A DNA stretch of 46,106 bases from an uncultured Dialister sp. GTDB lineage: Bacteria > Bacillota > Negativicutes > Veillonellales > Dialisteraceae. The DNA lies in NCBI GenBank assembly GCA_900543455.1, contig UQRR01000007.1, positions 1 through 46,106 on the forward strand, in the 5' to 3' direction. The notes below the pieces were generated by a model. It saw nothing but the letters and a program-made list of their open reading frames with translations, had not been told where the DNA came from and did no database searches. A program made the position numbers and the translations under genes. Numbering within the stretch: position 1 is the first letter of the stretch; the number at the start of each line of letters is the position of its first letter. This document shows, piece by piece, positions 39,588-46,106 of the stretch.

Positions 39588-41218
39588 TACTGGAAATCAG
39601 GGATCTTTCGTGCCGCTACGTATCGCGCAAGAAGGATACGCTTTCGCATGTGGATCTGTCTCTCGCTGAAGGCGAGATGGTCCTCATCGCAGGGCGCTCC
39701 GGCTGCGGGAAATCGACGCTCATCAAGAGCATCACGGGGCTTTTGGAGCCGGGGGAAGCACGGCTCACGGGGACGATCTCCCTCGATGGACGGGATGTGA
39801 CGCAGATGAGCGCGGAAGATATCGGGCTTCTGGCGGGGACGGTGTACCAGACGCCGGATGACCAGCTCTTTGCGATGACGGTGGCAGACGAGGTCGGATT
39901 TGCCCTTGAAAACCGCGGAGAGGATCCGTCTGTCATAGAGAAAGAAGTCCGGCGGGCGCTTGCAAAGACGGGGCTTTCCGGTATGGAGGCGCGGAGCATC
40001 CATGCGCTGTCCGGCGGGCAGAGGCAGCGTCTCGCGCTGGCCTCGATCCTTGTGACGCATCCGAAACTTCTCATTCTGGACGAACCGGTGAGCCAGATGA
40101 ATCCGAAGGGCGTCAGGGATTTCTTGGAGCTTCTGGTTTCCCTGAATCGGGAAGACCATATGACGATCCTCGTGGTGGAGCACCGCGTGAATGAGCTCGC
40201 GCGGTATTTTCCACGCCTCTGCTGCATGTATGAAGGACGATTCATCTATGACGGCGCGACCGAGGGGGCATGGGCAGCGCTCGGCGATACGGAGGCCTAT
40301 GGCCTTCGCGAGCCGCAGGCGGTGAAGCTCGGCCGCCTCCTGCATCTTCCTCGTCTATCGGGGCATGTGAAAGAGACGGCAGAAGAAATCCGGAAGAGCG
40401 GTATTTCCTTTGCGCCGCATATCCCGCAGGCGGAAAGAGAGAGCCATGCCCCCGTTGTCCTCGAGGGAATAGATCTTCATTACCGCTATCAGGGCGCGGA
40501 AAAGGAAACGCTTCACGGACTTTCTTTCGCGATCCGTAAGGGGACGATCAATGCGCTCATGGGCTTCAATGGAGCAGGGAAATCCACGCTGATGAACCTT
40601 TTATCCGGGTTGGATACGCCGACATCGGGGGATATCCTGCTCCTTGGGAAACCGGCTGAAAAGCAGCGCCATCACATCGGCTATATGCGGCAGGAGGCAG
40701 ACCTCATGCTGCTTACGGACTCTGTCAGCGATGAGCTGACGTGGAATAACAAGACCATCACGGAAGAGGAACTGGATCGCCTCCTTCGCCGTCTGCATGT
40801 GCGGCATTACCGTCATGATTTTCCACTGGCACTCTCGAAGGGGCAGCGTCTTCGTGTCGTTTTCGGCGCGATGCTTGCAAGGAAGGATAATGACCTCTTG
40901 CTCCTCGACGAACCGACGACGGGGCAGGACCAGAAGAGCCTGACGGATATCAAAGCACTTCTCCGTTATGCGGCCTCCGAAGGGCGGACGATTTTCTTCT
41001 GTACCCATGATATCGAGCTCGCGAGCGAGCTGGCGGATCAGGTGTTCCTTTTGAAAGAGGGAAGATTCCTGGCGAGCGGCACGCCGCATGCGATTTTCAG
41101 TGATAAAACGCTGATGGAGGAAGGCGGTCTGGCGCTCCCGCCCATGCTGATGCTGTCGGAAATGCTGGGCATCGAGCCGTGTATTTCTGTGAAAGAGGTG
41201 ATGGATCATGTCCTATAG
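39584..41218 (+). CDS. Fused double ECF transporter ATPase (EcfA1-EcfA2 / YkoD type)
   Basis: The ATG overlaps the preceding TGA. The 544-residue protein has two ABC ATPase domains. Domain 1: Walker A GRSGCGKST, signature LSGGQRQRLALA, Walker B LLILDEPVSQMNP, H-loop VVEHRV. Domain 2 (from about residue 285): Walker A GFNGAGKST, signature LSKGQRLRVVFG (G-to-K change), Walker B LLLLDEPTTGQD, H-loop FCTHD. It energises the ECF transporter. The longer frame starting at 39410 is inside the S-like gene. Overlaps the next gene by 11 bases. Confidence 0.93.
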   Translation: MILEIRDLSCRYVSRKKDTLSHVDLSLAEGEMVLIAGRSGCGKSTLIKSITGLLEPGEARLTGTISLDGRDVTQMSAEDIGLLAGTVYQTPDDQLFAMTVADEVGFALENRGEDPSVIEKEVRRALAKTGLSGMEARSIHALSGGQRQRLALASILVTHPKLLILDEPVSQMNPKGVRDFLELLVSLNREDHMTILVVEHRVNELARYFPRLCCMYEGRFIYDGATEGAWAALGDTEAYGLREPQAVKLGRLLHLPRLSGHVKETAEEIRKSGISFAPHIPQAERESHAPVVLEGIDLHYRYQGAEKETLHGLSFAIRKGTINALMGFNGAGKSTLMNLLSGLDTPTSGDILLLGKPAEKQRHHIGYMRQEADLMLLTDSVSDELTWNNKTITEEELDRLLRRLHVRHYRHDFPLALSKGQRLRVVFGAMLARKDNDLLLLDEPTTGQDQKSLTDIKALLRYAASEGRTIFFCTHDIELASELADQVFLLKEGRFLASGTPHAIFSDKTLMEEGGLALPPMLMLSEMLGIEPCISVKEVMDHVL

Positions 41219-42080
41219 GCAGCTTTGGGAGGGCGGGGATGGCCACTCCTTCCTGACGCGTCTCGATGGACGGACGAAGCTCTCCTTTCTCTTCTGCTAT
41301 GCGCTGATGATGATCATCGTGGACAATGCCAGAACGCTTTTCTTCCTCTTCACGCTGACACTCGTCTTTCATTTTCTGGGAAAGACGCCCTTCTATAAGT
41401 GGCGGGTGCTCGCGATCTTCATCTTATTGGGCCTTTGGGGATCGATCGCCAGTCAGGCGCTCTTCTTTTCGCAGAATCCGAGGACGCCCCTTGTGACTTT
41501 GATTTCTCCCGGCTTCCCTCTCTTGGGGGCGCTGACGAATGGCCTCTATATCTATCGGGAAGGCATCATCTACGGCGCGATTCAGGGAATGCGTACCGTA
41601 TCCATGATCACGCTGGGGCTGCTCGTCTGCTGGACGAGCGACCCGCGCCAGCTGCTGAAGGGGCTCACTTCGTGGAATCTTTCTCCGCAGGCCGCCTTCA
41701 TGCTGGTGACGGCGATCCGCTTCTTCCCTGTGCTTGCCGCGGAAGCAGGCGAAGTCATGGTCGCACTGCAGCTTCGAAGCGGCAGCGAAAAGGGACGGCA
41801 TCAGGTGCTGATGCACATCCCATATATGGTGAAGCCACTCTTGGCCCGCTGCCTTCGCCGTTCCGCGACGCTGGCCCTTTCCGTCACGAGCCGCGGTCTT
41901 TTTCTCGCCAAGGGCAGAAAGGCAGAAATCTGGCGTTCCAGCGAGAAATGGGTCTGCACCGCCTTCTTCCTTTTCACACTCGCCTGCGGCGCAAGCAAGA
42001 TCCTCTACGCTCTCTCGAAAGAAGGTTTCTACTACGGAAGTCTCCGCATCGTGTATGATGTGACAAAAATGTATTTGTAA
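41208..42080 (+). CDS. ECF transporter T component (CbiQ/EcfT family)
   Basis: The 290-residue membrane protein has 5-6 helices. N-terminal HSFLTRLDGRTKLSFLFCYALM is a typical EcfT opening, and the coupling helices carry ALQLRSGSEKG and LSVTSRGLFLAKG, corresponding to the two Ala-Arg-Gly-type motifs that dock on the ATPases. Overlap with the ATPase gene implies translational coupling. Together the three genes form a complete ECF transporter. Confidence 0.9.
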   Translation: MSYRQLWEGGDGHSFLTRLDGRTKLSFLFCYALMMIIVDNARTLFFLFTLTLVFHFLGKTPFYKWRVLAIFILLGLWGSIASQALFFSQNPRTPLVTLISPGFPLLGALTNGLYIYREGIIYGAIQGMRTVSMITLGLLVCWTSDPRQLLKGLTSWNLSPQAAFMLVTAIRFFPVLAAEAGEVMVALQLRSGSEKGRHQVLMHIPYMVKPLLARCLRRSATLALSVTSRGLFLAKGRKAEIWRSSEKWVCTAFFLFTLACGASKILYALSKEGFYYGSLRIVYDVTKMYL

Positions 42081-42094
42081 AGGGTTAGCCCCGG

Positions 42095-42345
42095 GGACGG
42101 CACGCCCTAGAGGCTAAGTTTGAAAGCAGGGATGATTAGTAGCTAGGGATTAGTGGCTAGGGATTAGGAGCGCCGAGCGACCGGTGACTAGTGACTAGTG
42201 ACTGGTGACTTAAATACCACTTTCAGGCATCGCCCCATATATATTTGCGGCGAAGCCGCCACCTTCATTCCTAATTCCTCATTCGGGTCGAGCTTTCATC
42301 CCCTATCAAGGGACGCCCCGCCCTACAAGCTAACCCTGAACCTAT
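42095..42345 (+). repeat. Composite repeat upstream of the beta-propeller gene
   Basis: GGCTAAGTTTGAAAGCAGGG and GGGATTAGTGGCTAG heptads are followed by GTGACTAG heptads, ATACCACTTTCAGGCATCGCC, a GCGGCGAAGCCGCC hairpin, ATTCCTAATTCCTCATTC heptads, GAGCTTTCATCCCC, TATCAAGGGACGCC and AAGCTAACCCTGAACC, ending about 15 bases before the start codon. It separates the ECF operon from the propeller gene. Confidence 0.92.
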
Positions 42346-42358
42346 TCTGGTGACAACT

Positions 42359-43762
42359 ATGAAACGATGCAAAACAATTCTCATTTTTTCGCTCCTTGTA
42401 CTGACATGGATCGCTCTCTTCTGGCTGACCGGGAAAAAGACCCCGTGGCAGATCTTTGCGGGCAAAGAGTCAGATGCTGCCTATGTGATTTCCTTAGGCG
42501 ACATGGCGGGACGGAACTATGACCGCATGGGCTTTGACAGCGGCAAGGTGCTCTATGTGAAGTCGGACGGCGGCTGGCTCGTTGGTACAGCGAATGGCGA
42601 GCTCATCCACTTCGATGAGAAGGGGGAGGAGCTTTGGAGCCACTCTGTCGGGACAGGCCTCATTCGTGGTATCGCGGTGAGCCGGGATGAGAAGGTCGTC
42701 TATGCGGGGGAAAAAAGTCCGGAAGGAACGATGTATGCCATGGATGTGAAAAATGGCAATGTGCTATGGACTTTCCGGGGAGACTCCCTCATCGGCTATG
42801 AGGCGGATATCCAGTCCGAGCCGACGGCCATCGATATATCGACGGATGCTGCGGGACATGTGTATGCGGTTTTCTATCGATTCACACTCGATGAGAAGGG
42901 ACAGCGGACTTATCTTTCCCGCATCATTTCTTTCGATGAGACAGGGAAGGAGCTTTGGCGCTATCCGGCCAAAGAGAATATGGACGCGTGGGTGAATTGC
43001 GGCGCCATTTCAGAAAGCAGCGGCCGCTTCGCCTTTGCGACGGCAAACTACGACAAAGCGAAGACAGAGGGTCTCAAATATAATGAGAATCTGTATGTCC
43101 TTGACAGCCATACCGGGACGCTGCTCCATGCCGAAACGATTCCTCCAGTCGAGACCTTTGGCACGACGACGATCCGGAACGGACTTTCTTATTCGAAGGA
43201 TGGGAAGTACCTCGCGGTGATGGCGAGCGATGGACGCGGATTCCTTCGTGACGAGGACGGACGTCCCATCTGGGAGCGCAGTATTTCCAAGGTGATGGAA
43301 ATCGGCGGCAGCTATTACTTTGCGGCGGGCCGTGATGCACTCTTCGCTGGGGACAAAGTGCTCTTCGGCACCATCAATACGTTCAATCGGGAAAACTGGC
43401 AGCTACCCGCACCGGTCATCCATCCATCGGGAAACAGCCTCTATGCATTTGACAGGGAGGGGAAGTATCTTTTCCGCTATACCGCGCCTGCGGAGATCGA
43501 AGCCATCGGGGTTGCCGGTGATGTGGCAGCGCTTGCCATCGGTAGAAATGTAAGAAACCATGACTACAAAGCTCATGGAGCAGCGGTCATCCGTCTTTCT
43601 GACGGGACGCTCCTCAATGAGTACCATACGAAAGGGCCGCTCCAGACGCTTGCGATTTCCGCCGATGGCCGCTACGTGGCCGGCATCGAAGTCCCCGCTG
43701 TCACGGCTGAGGGAAATCTCCTCGGAGCCTATCGGCTGCATATCTGGGATAGAGAGAAGTAA
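42359..43762 (+). CDS. Membrane-anchored beta-propeller (PQQ/WD40-like) protein
   Basis: The ATG at 42359 is preferred; GTG at 42350 is possible. The 467-residue product has an N-terminal anchor (ILIFSLLVLTWIALFWL, about 6-22) and then about seven propeller blades: GGWLVGTANGELIHFDEKGEELW, KVVYAGEKSPEGTMYAMDVKNGNVLWTF, AVFYRF, NLYVLDSHTGTLLH, RGFLRDEDGRPIWER, NSLYAFDREGKYLFRYT. The G-x-LW/W endings are the PQQ-like repeat pattern; no PQQ-binding or catalytic residues were identified. The position after an ECF transporter with an extracytoplasmic domain suggests a joint role, but a composite repeat separates them. Confidence 0.8.
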   Translation: MKRCKTILIFSLLVLTWIALFWLTGKKTPWQIFAGKESDAAYVISLGDMAGRNYDRMGFDSGKVLYVKSDGGWLVGTANGELIHFDEKGEELWSHSVGTGLIRGIAVSRDEKVVYAGEKSPEGTMYAMDVKNGNVLWTFRGDSLIGYEADIQSEPTAIDISTDAAGHVYAVFYRFTLDEKGQRTYLSRIISFDETGKELWRYPAKENMDAWVNCGAISESSGRFAFATANYDKAKTEGLKYNENLYVLDSHTGTLLHAETIPPVETFGTTTIRNGLSYSKDGKYLAVMASDGRGFLRDEDGRPIWERSISKVMEIGGSYYFAAGRDALFAGDKVLFGTINTFNRENWQLPAPVIHPSGNSLYAFDREGKYLFRYTAPAEIEAIGVAGDVAALAIGRNVRNHDYKAHGAAVIRLSDGTLLNEYHTKGPLQTLAISADGRYVAGIEVPAVTAEGNLLGAYRLHIWDREK

Positions 43763-44095
43763 AAGGGTTCGGGGTTCAGGTAGAAGACTGAGAGACATTA
43801 GACATTAGACTTCAGACTTCAGATGTCTGATGTCTAACTTCTAATGTCTGACTTCTGACGTCTAAAGTCTCCAAGTCTCTTAGTCTCTTATCTAAATCCG
43901 TCAAACTGAAGTTTGAAAGTAGGGATGAGTGGCTAGTGACTCGTGACTGAAATGTCAGCTTCGGGCATCGCCATTATTTATACTCCGCGGCGCTTCCATA
44001 TTTTTTATGCGCTGTACCTTCCCCGTTGAACCCATAGAACCCGCTTCCCCTCTTTCGCCGGCAGTCAATGGGACGGCACGGCCTGTGGGCTAACC
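43763..44095 (+). repeat. Inverted heptads and composite repeat upstream of the ABC exporter
   Basis: AGACATT/AGACTTC units (43792-43822) are mirrored by GATGTCT/AATGTCT and TCTGACT units (43823-43868), giving a long imperfect hairpin. Then follow GTGACTCGTGACT, GGCATCGCC, a GCGGCGC-type hairpin, GAACCCATAGAACC and GTGGGCTAACCTTGAACC. Most of the 402-base gap is repeat. Confidence 0.85.
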
Positions 44096-44124
44096 TTGAA
44101 CCCCCTTCCCCTTTGCGCTATAAT
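44096..44124 (+). promoter_or_regulatory. Promoter of the ABC exporter, -35 supplied by the repeat tail
   Basis: TTGAAC at 44096-44101 and TATAAT at 44119-44124 with a 17-bp spacer. The -35 hexamer is part of the conserved CTAACCCTGAACC end of the composite repeat, here with a C-to-T change. Confidence 0.7.
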
Positions 44125-44164
44125 AGAAAACAAATTGTTTTTTATTTAAACATTCGAGGCCGTT

Positions 44165-45892
44165 ATGATACGAAGATTTATGAAATATTATCGTCCCTAC
44201 ATGCACATTCTGATCTGGGTGATCGTAGGGACTTTTGCCATGGCAGGGCTGGATCTGATTTTTCCGGTCGTGGTCCGTGAGCTCATCCATGACGTATTGC
44301 CGGCGGGGGATATGCATCGGCTGTTTATCGGCTCAGGGATCCTTCTCGTACTCTATATCATCAATTTCGCGATCCAGTATGCGGTGCAGTACTATGGGCA
44401 TGTCATGAGTGCGTCTATCGAGCACGACATGCGACGGGATCTGTTTGCTCATATCGAGAAACTTTCCTTTCATTACTTCGATAATGAGAAAACGGGGCAG
44501 CTGCTCTCCCGTATCACAAGCGATGTGACAGAGATCAGTGAGCTTTCTTTCCGAGGCCCGAATGATGTTCTCCTCTGCGGCGTCATCATGGCGGGGACGC
44601 TCGTCGTGATGTTCGTCATGAACTGGCAGCTCGCCCTCCTCATCGGTGCGCTGCTGATTGCGAAGAGCATCCATACCGTGAAGGTGAATAAACAGATGAA
44701 GTCCGCTTTTCGGCAGAACCGAAAGAAGGCAGGGGAAGTCTCTGCCCGCGCAGAAGAAAGTCTTTCCGGCATCCGCCTTGTGAAGGCCTTCGCGCAGGAG
44801 GCTTTTGAACTGGACCGCTTCGAAGAGAAGAGCCGCGAGCTCAGGGATACCCGTTTCGCTTCGAATAAGCTCATCGCTTATTTCTCCGGCGGCATCAATT
44901 TCTTCACCAACTTCATCAATGTGGCGGTGATCCTGGCCGGCGGCTGGATGATCAATGAGGGAACGCTCGCCCTTTCTGATTTCGTCGCTTTCCTTCTCTA
45001 TGTGAATATCTTCATGCGCCCGGTCTTCCGTCTGACGATCCTCGCTGAGGTGTACCAGCGCGGCATGGCCGGTTTCCACCGTTTCGAAGAGATCATGCAT
45101 ACCGAGCCGTCCATCGAAGATCCGGAAAAGCCTGTCATGCTGCCCTCTGTGAAAGGGGACATTGATTTCAAGGATCTATCCTTCGGCTATGACCCCGGAC
45201 ATCTCATCCTGCATGATCTGGACTTTGAGATTCCTGCCGGAAAGACGGTGGCCTTCGTCGGCGAGACGGGGGCGGGGAAGAGTACGCTCGTCAGCCTGCT
45301 GCTTCGCTTCTATGAACCGACAAAAGGCGAAGTCATGCTGGACGGTCATCCGCTTTCCGAATTCCGCCAACAGGACCTCCGAAGAAAGATCGGTATCGTG
45401 CAGCAGGATGTCTTCCTCTTCGGGGATACCATCGCGGAGAATATCGCGTATGGCCGCGAGAATGCGACAAAAGAGGAAATCGAAGAGGCTGCGCGTCTTG
45501 CCGCTGCGGATGATTTCATTCGCCAGCTGCCGAACGGCTATGAGACGAAGGTCGGCGAGCGCGGCGTGAAACTTTCCGGCGGGCAGAAGCAGCGTATCGC
45601 CATCGCTCGCGTATTCCTCAAGAATCCGCCTGTCGTCATTTTCGATGAAGCGACATCTGCCCTTGATACCCAGACGGAGAAGAAAGTACAGAAGACACTT
45701 GATGAACTTGCGAAAAACCGAACGACGATCATCATTGCACATCGCCTCTCGACCGTCAGAAATGCAGATGTGATCTATGTCCTCGACCATGGCCGCCTGA
45801 TCGAACGCGGCAGCCATGACGAACTGATGGCAAAGCACGGGAAATATTTCGCTCTGTATGAAGCGCAGAAAAAGAAAAAAGAAGATGAATAA
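44165..45892 (+). CDS. ABC exporter half-transporter (MsbA/BmrA type)
   Basis: The 575-residue protein starts after TTCGAGGCCGTT. The N-terminal six-helix ABC_membrane domain (about 15-310) includes FHYFDNEKTGQLLSRITSDV. The nucleotide-binding domain has Walker A GETGAGKST, Q-loop VQQDVFLF, signature LSGGQKQRIAIAR, Walker B VVIFDEATSALD and H-loop IIAHRLST, all intact. It should act as a homodimer exporting a lipid or drug; in a diderm, lipid A transport is possible, but nothing nearby confirms it. It ends in a lysine-rich tail. Confidence 0.92.
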   Translation: MIRRFMKYYRPYMHILIWVIVGTFAMAGLDLIFPVVVRELIHDVLPAGDMHRLFIGSGILLVLYIINFAIQYAVQYYGHVMSASIEHDMRRDLFAHIEKLSFHYFDNEKTGQLLSRITSDVTEISELSFRGPNDVLLCGVIMAGTLVVMFVMNWQLALLIGALLIAKSIHTVKVNKQMKSAFRQNRKKAGEVSARAEESLSGIRLVKAFAQEAFELDRFEEKSRELRDTRFASNKLIAYFSGGINFFTNFINVAVILAGGWMINEGTLALSDFVAFLLYVNIFMRPVFRLTILAEVYQRGMAGFHRFEEIMHTEPSIEDPEKPVMLPSVKGDIDFKDLSFGYDPGHLILHDLDFEIPAGKTVAFVGETGAGKSTLVSLLLRFYEPTKGEVMLDGHPLSEFRQQDLRRKIGIVQQDVFLFGDTIAENIAYGRENATKEEIEEAARLAAADDFIRQLPNGYETKVGERGVKLSGGQKQRIAIARVFLKNPPVVIFDEATSALDTQTEKKVQKTLDELAKNRTTIIIAHRLSTVRNADVIYVLDHGRLIERGSHDELMAKHGKYFALYEAQKKKKEDE

Positions 45893-45932
45893 GAGTGAAA
45901 AAGGGGCTGTGAAATAATAGCTCCATGAACAC

Positions 45933-45974
45933 AAAAAAGGACTTTCGATTTTTGCGAATCAAAAGTCCTTTTTT
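45933..45974 (+). terminator. Terminator hairpin between the exporter gene and the transposase
   Basis: AAAAAAGGACTTTCGATT pairs with AATCAAAAGTCCTTTTTT around a short loop with one mismatch. It ends the exporter transcript and would also shield the transposase from read-through. Confidence 0.85.
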
Positions 45975-45993
45975 GTGTTAGAATTTAACTGCA

Positions 45994-46106
45994 ATGAAAA
46001 ACCTAACTGTGTATTATGGTACTCCCAAACAGGGAATTTTACCAGCATTTTTTTCTGAGTGCCTAGATATCACAGATCCGGTTTTCACATTTGACAGATT
46101 TATGGA
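45994..46106 (+). CDS. IS1182-family transposase, N-terminal fragment (continues beyond window)
   Basis: The ATG at 45994 opens a frame of 37 codons to the end of the window. It reads MKNLTVYYGTPKQGILPAFF and then SECLDITDPVFTFDRFM. The segment with xxISDPVxxFDxFM is the usual N-terminus of IS1182-group DDE transposases, before the DUF772-type helical domain. The catalytic domain lies outside the window, so integrity is unknown. Confidence 0.72.
   Translation, partial: MKNLTVYYGTPKQGILPAFFSECLDITDPVFTFDRFM

Larger units (their letters stand above)
45903..46106 (+). mobile_element. Left end of an IS1182-like insertion sequence (cut by window)
   Basis: GGGGCTGTGAAATAATAG at about 45903 resembles the terminal repeat of IS1182-group elements. 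It lies about ten bases after the ABC exporter stop codon. A strong hairpin and a transposase start follow. The right end lies outside the window. Confidence 0.65.

Overview
The window looks like chromosome of a diderm Firmicute of the class Negativicutes (Dialister/Megasphaera-like; genus not determinable here). Firmicute signs are the T-box leader, the DUF4321-radC pair, strong AGGAGG-type ribosome binding sites and many intrinsic terminators. The outer membrane is implied by a signal-peptide protein with a C-terminal beta-barrel (10191-12227). No phage genes or CRISPR array were seen. The window ends inside the first codons of an IS1182-like transposase.

Layout. 1-3534: three tandem paralogous amino-acid-binding lipoproteins, each with its own promoter and terminator. 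3712-4986: a diaminopimelate decarboxylase-type enzyme. 5077-9871 (minus strand): a broken small gene, a lipid kinase, a PAS-GGDEF-EAL protein and a single-PAS protein. 10191-22672 (plus strand): an apparent c-di-GMP-linked exopolysaccharide (EPS) locus comprising an outer-membrane porin-like protein, a UDP-HexNAc dehydrogenase, a PilZ-fused hyaluronan-synthase-type glycosyltransferase, three NodB-fold (polysaccharide deacetylase-like) proteins and a GH18-like lipoprotein. 22843-24431: a T-box-controlled branched-chain amino acid binding protein. 24705-26078: an NSS sodium symporter. 26180-26735: a DinJ/YafQ toxin-antitoxin pair. 26793-27085: two tRNA-Val genes. 27329-29245: two tandem EamA transporters. 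29691-31508: a secreted WG-repeat protein. 31851-33341: an NhaC-type antiporter. 33589-34347 (minus): a short-chain dehydrogenase. 34561-37838: a TPR lipoprotein, a small membrane protein, DUF4321, RadC and a hypothetical protein. 37980-42080: an ECF-type transporter whose S-like subunit carries a large extracytoplasmic domain, followed by an anchored beta-propeller (42359-43762). 44165-45892: an MsbA-like ABC exporter.

The most promising system is the EPS locus. A PilZ domain is fused directly to the polymerase, a PAS-GGDEF-EAL protein is divergently encoded next door, and three NodB-fold proteins (one with a complete active site, the others altered) sit with a GH18-like enzyme and a porin-like protein. 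This is the component list of a synthase-dependent EPS system, but the arrangement is not one I recognise as Pel, PNAG, alginate or cellulose. Its candidate promoter has eight G in the -35/-10 spacer and a perfect 16-bp palindrome at the expected start site, so slippage-based phase variation plus repressor control is plausible.

The second striking feature is intergenic. Most gaps carry 7-bp-periodic degenerate repeats (AGTGACT, CCTAGTC, CCCTGAA, ATTTCTA, ACTCCTA, ATCTGAT families), resembling the heptanucleotide STRR repeats of heterocystous cyanobacteria. They combine with conserved hairpin modules into a composite element of about 100-250 bp, usually with its CTAACCCTGAACC end facing the start codon of the neighbouring gene. 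MITE-like elements add to the mosaic.
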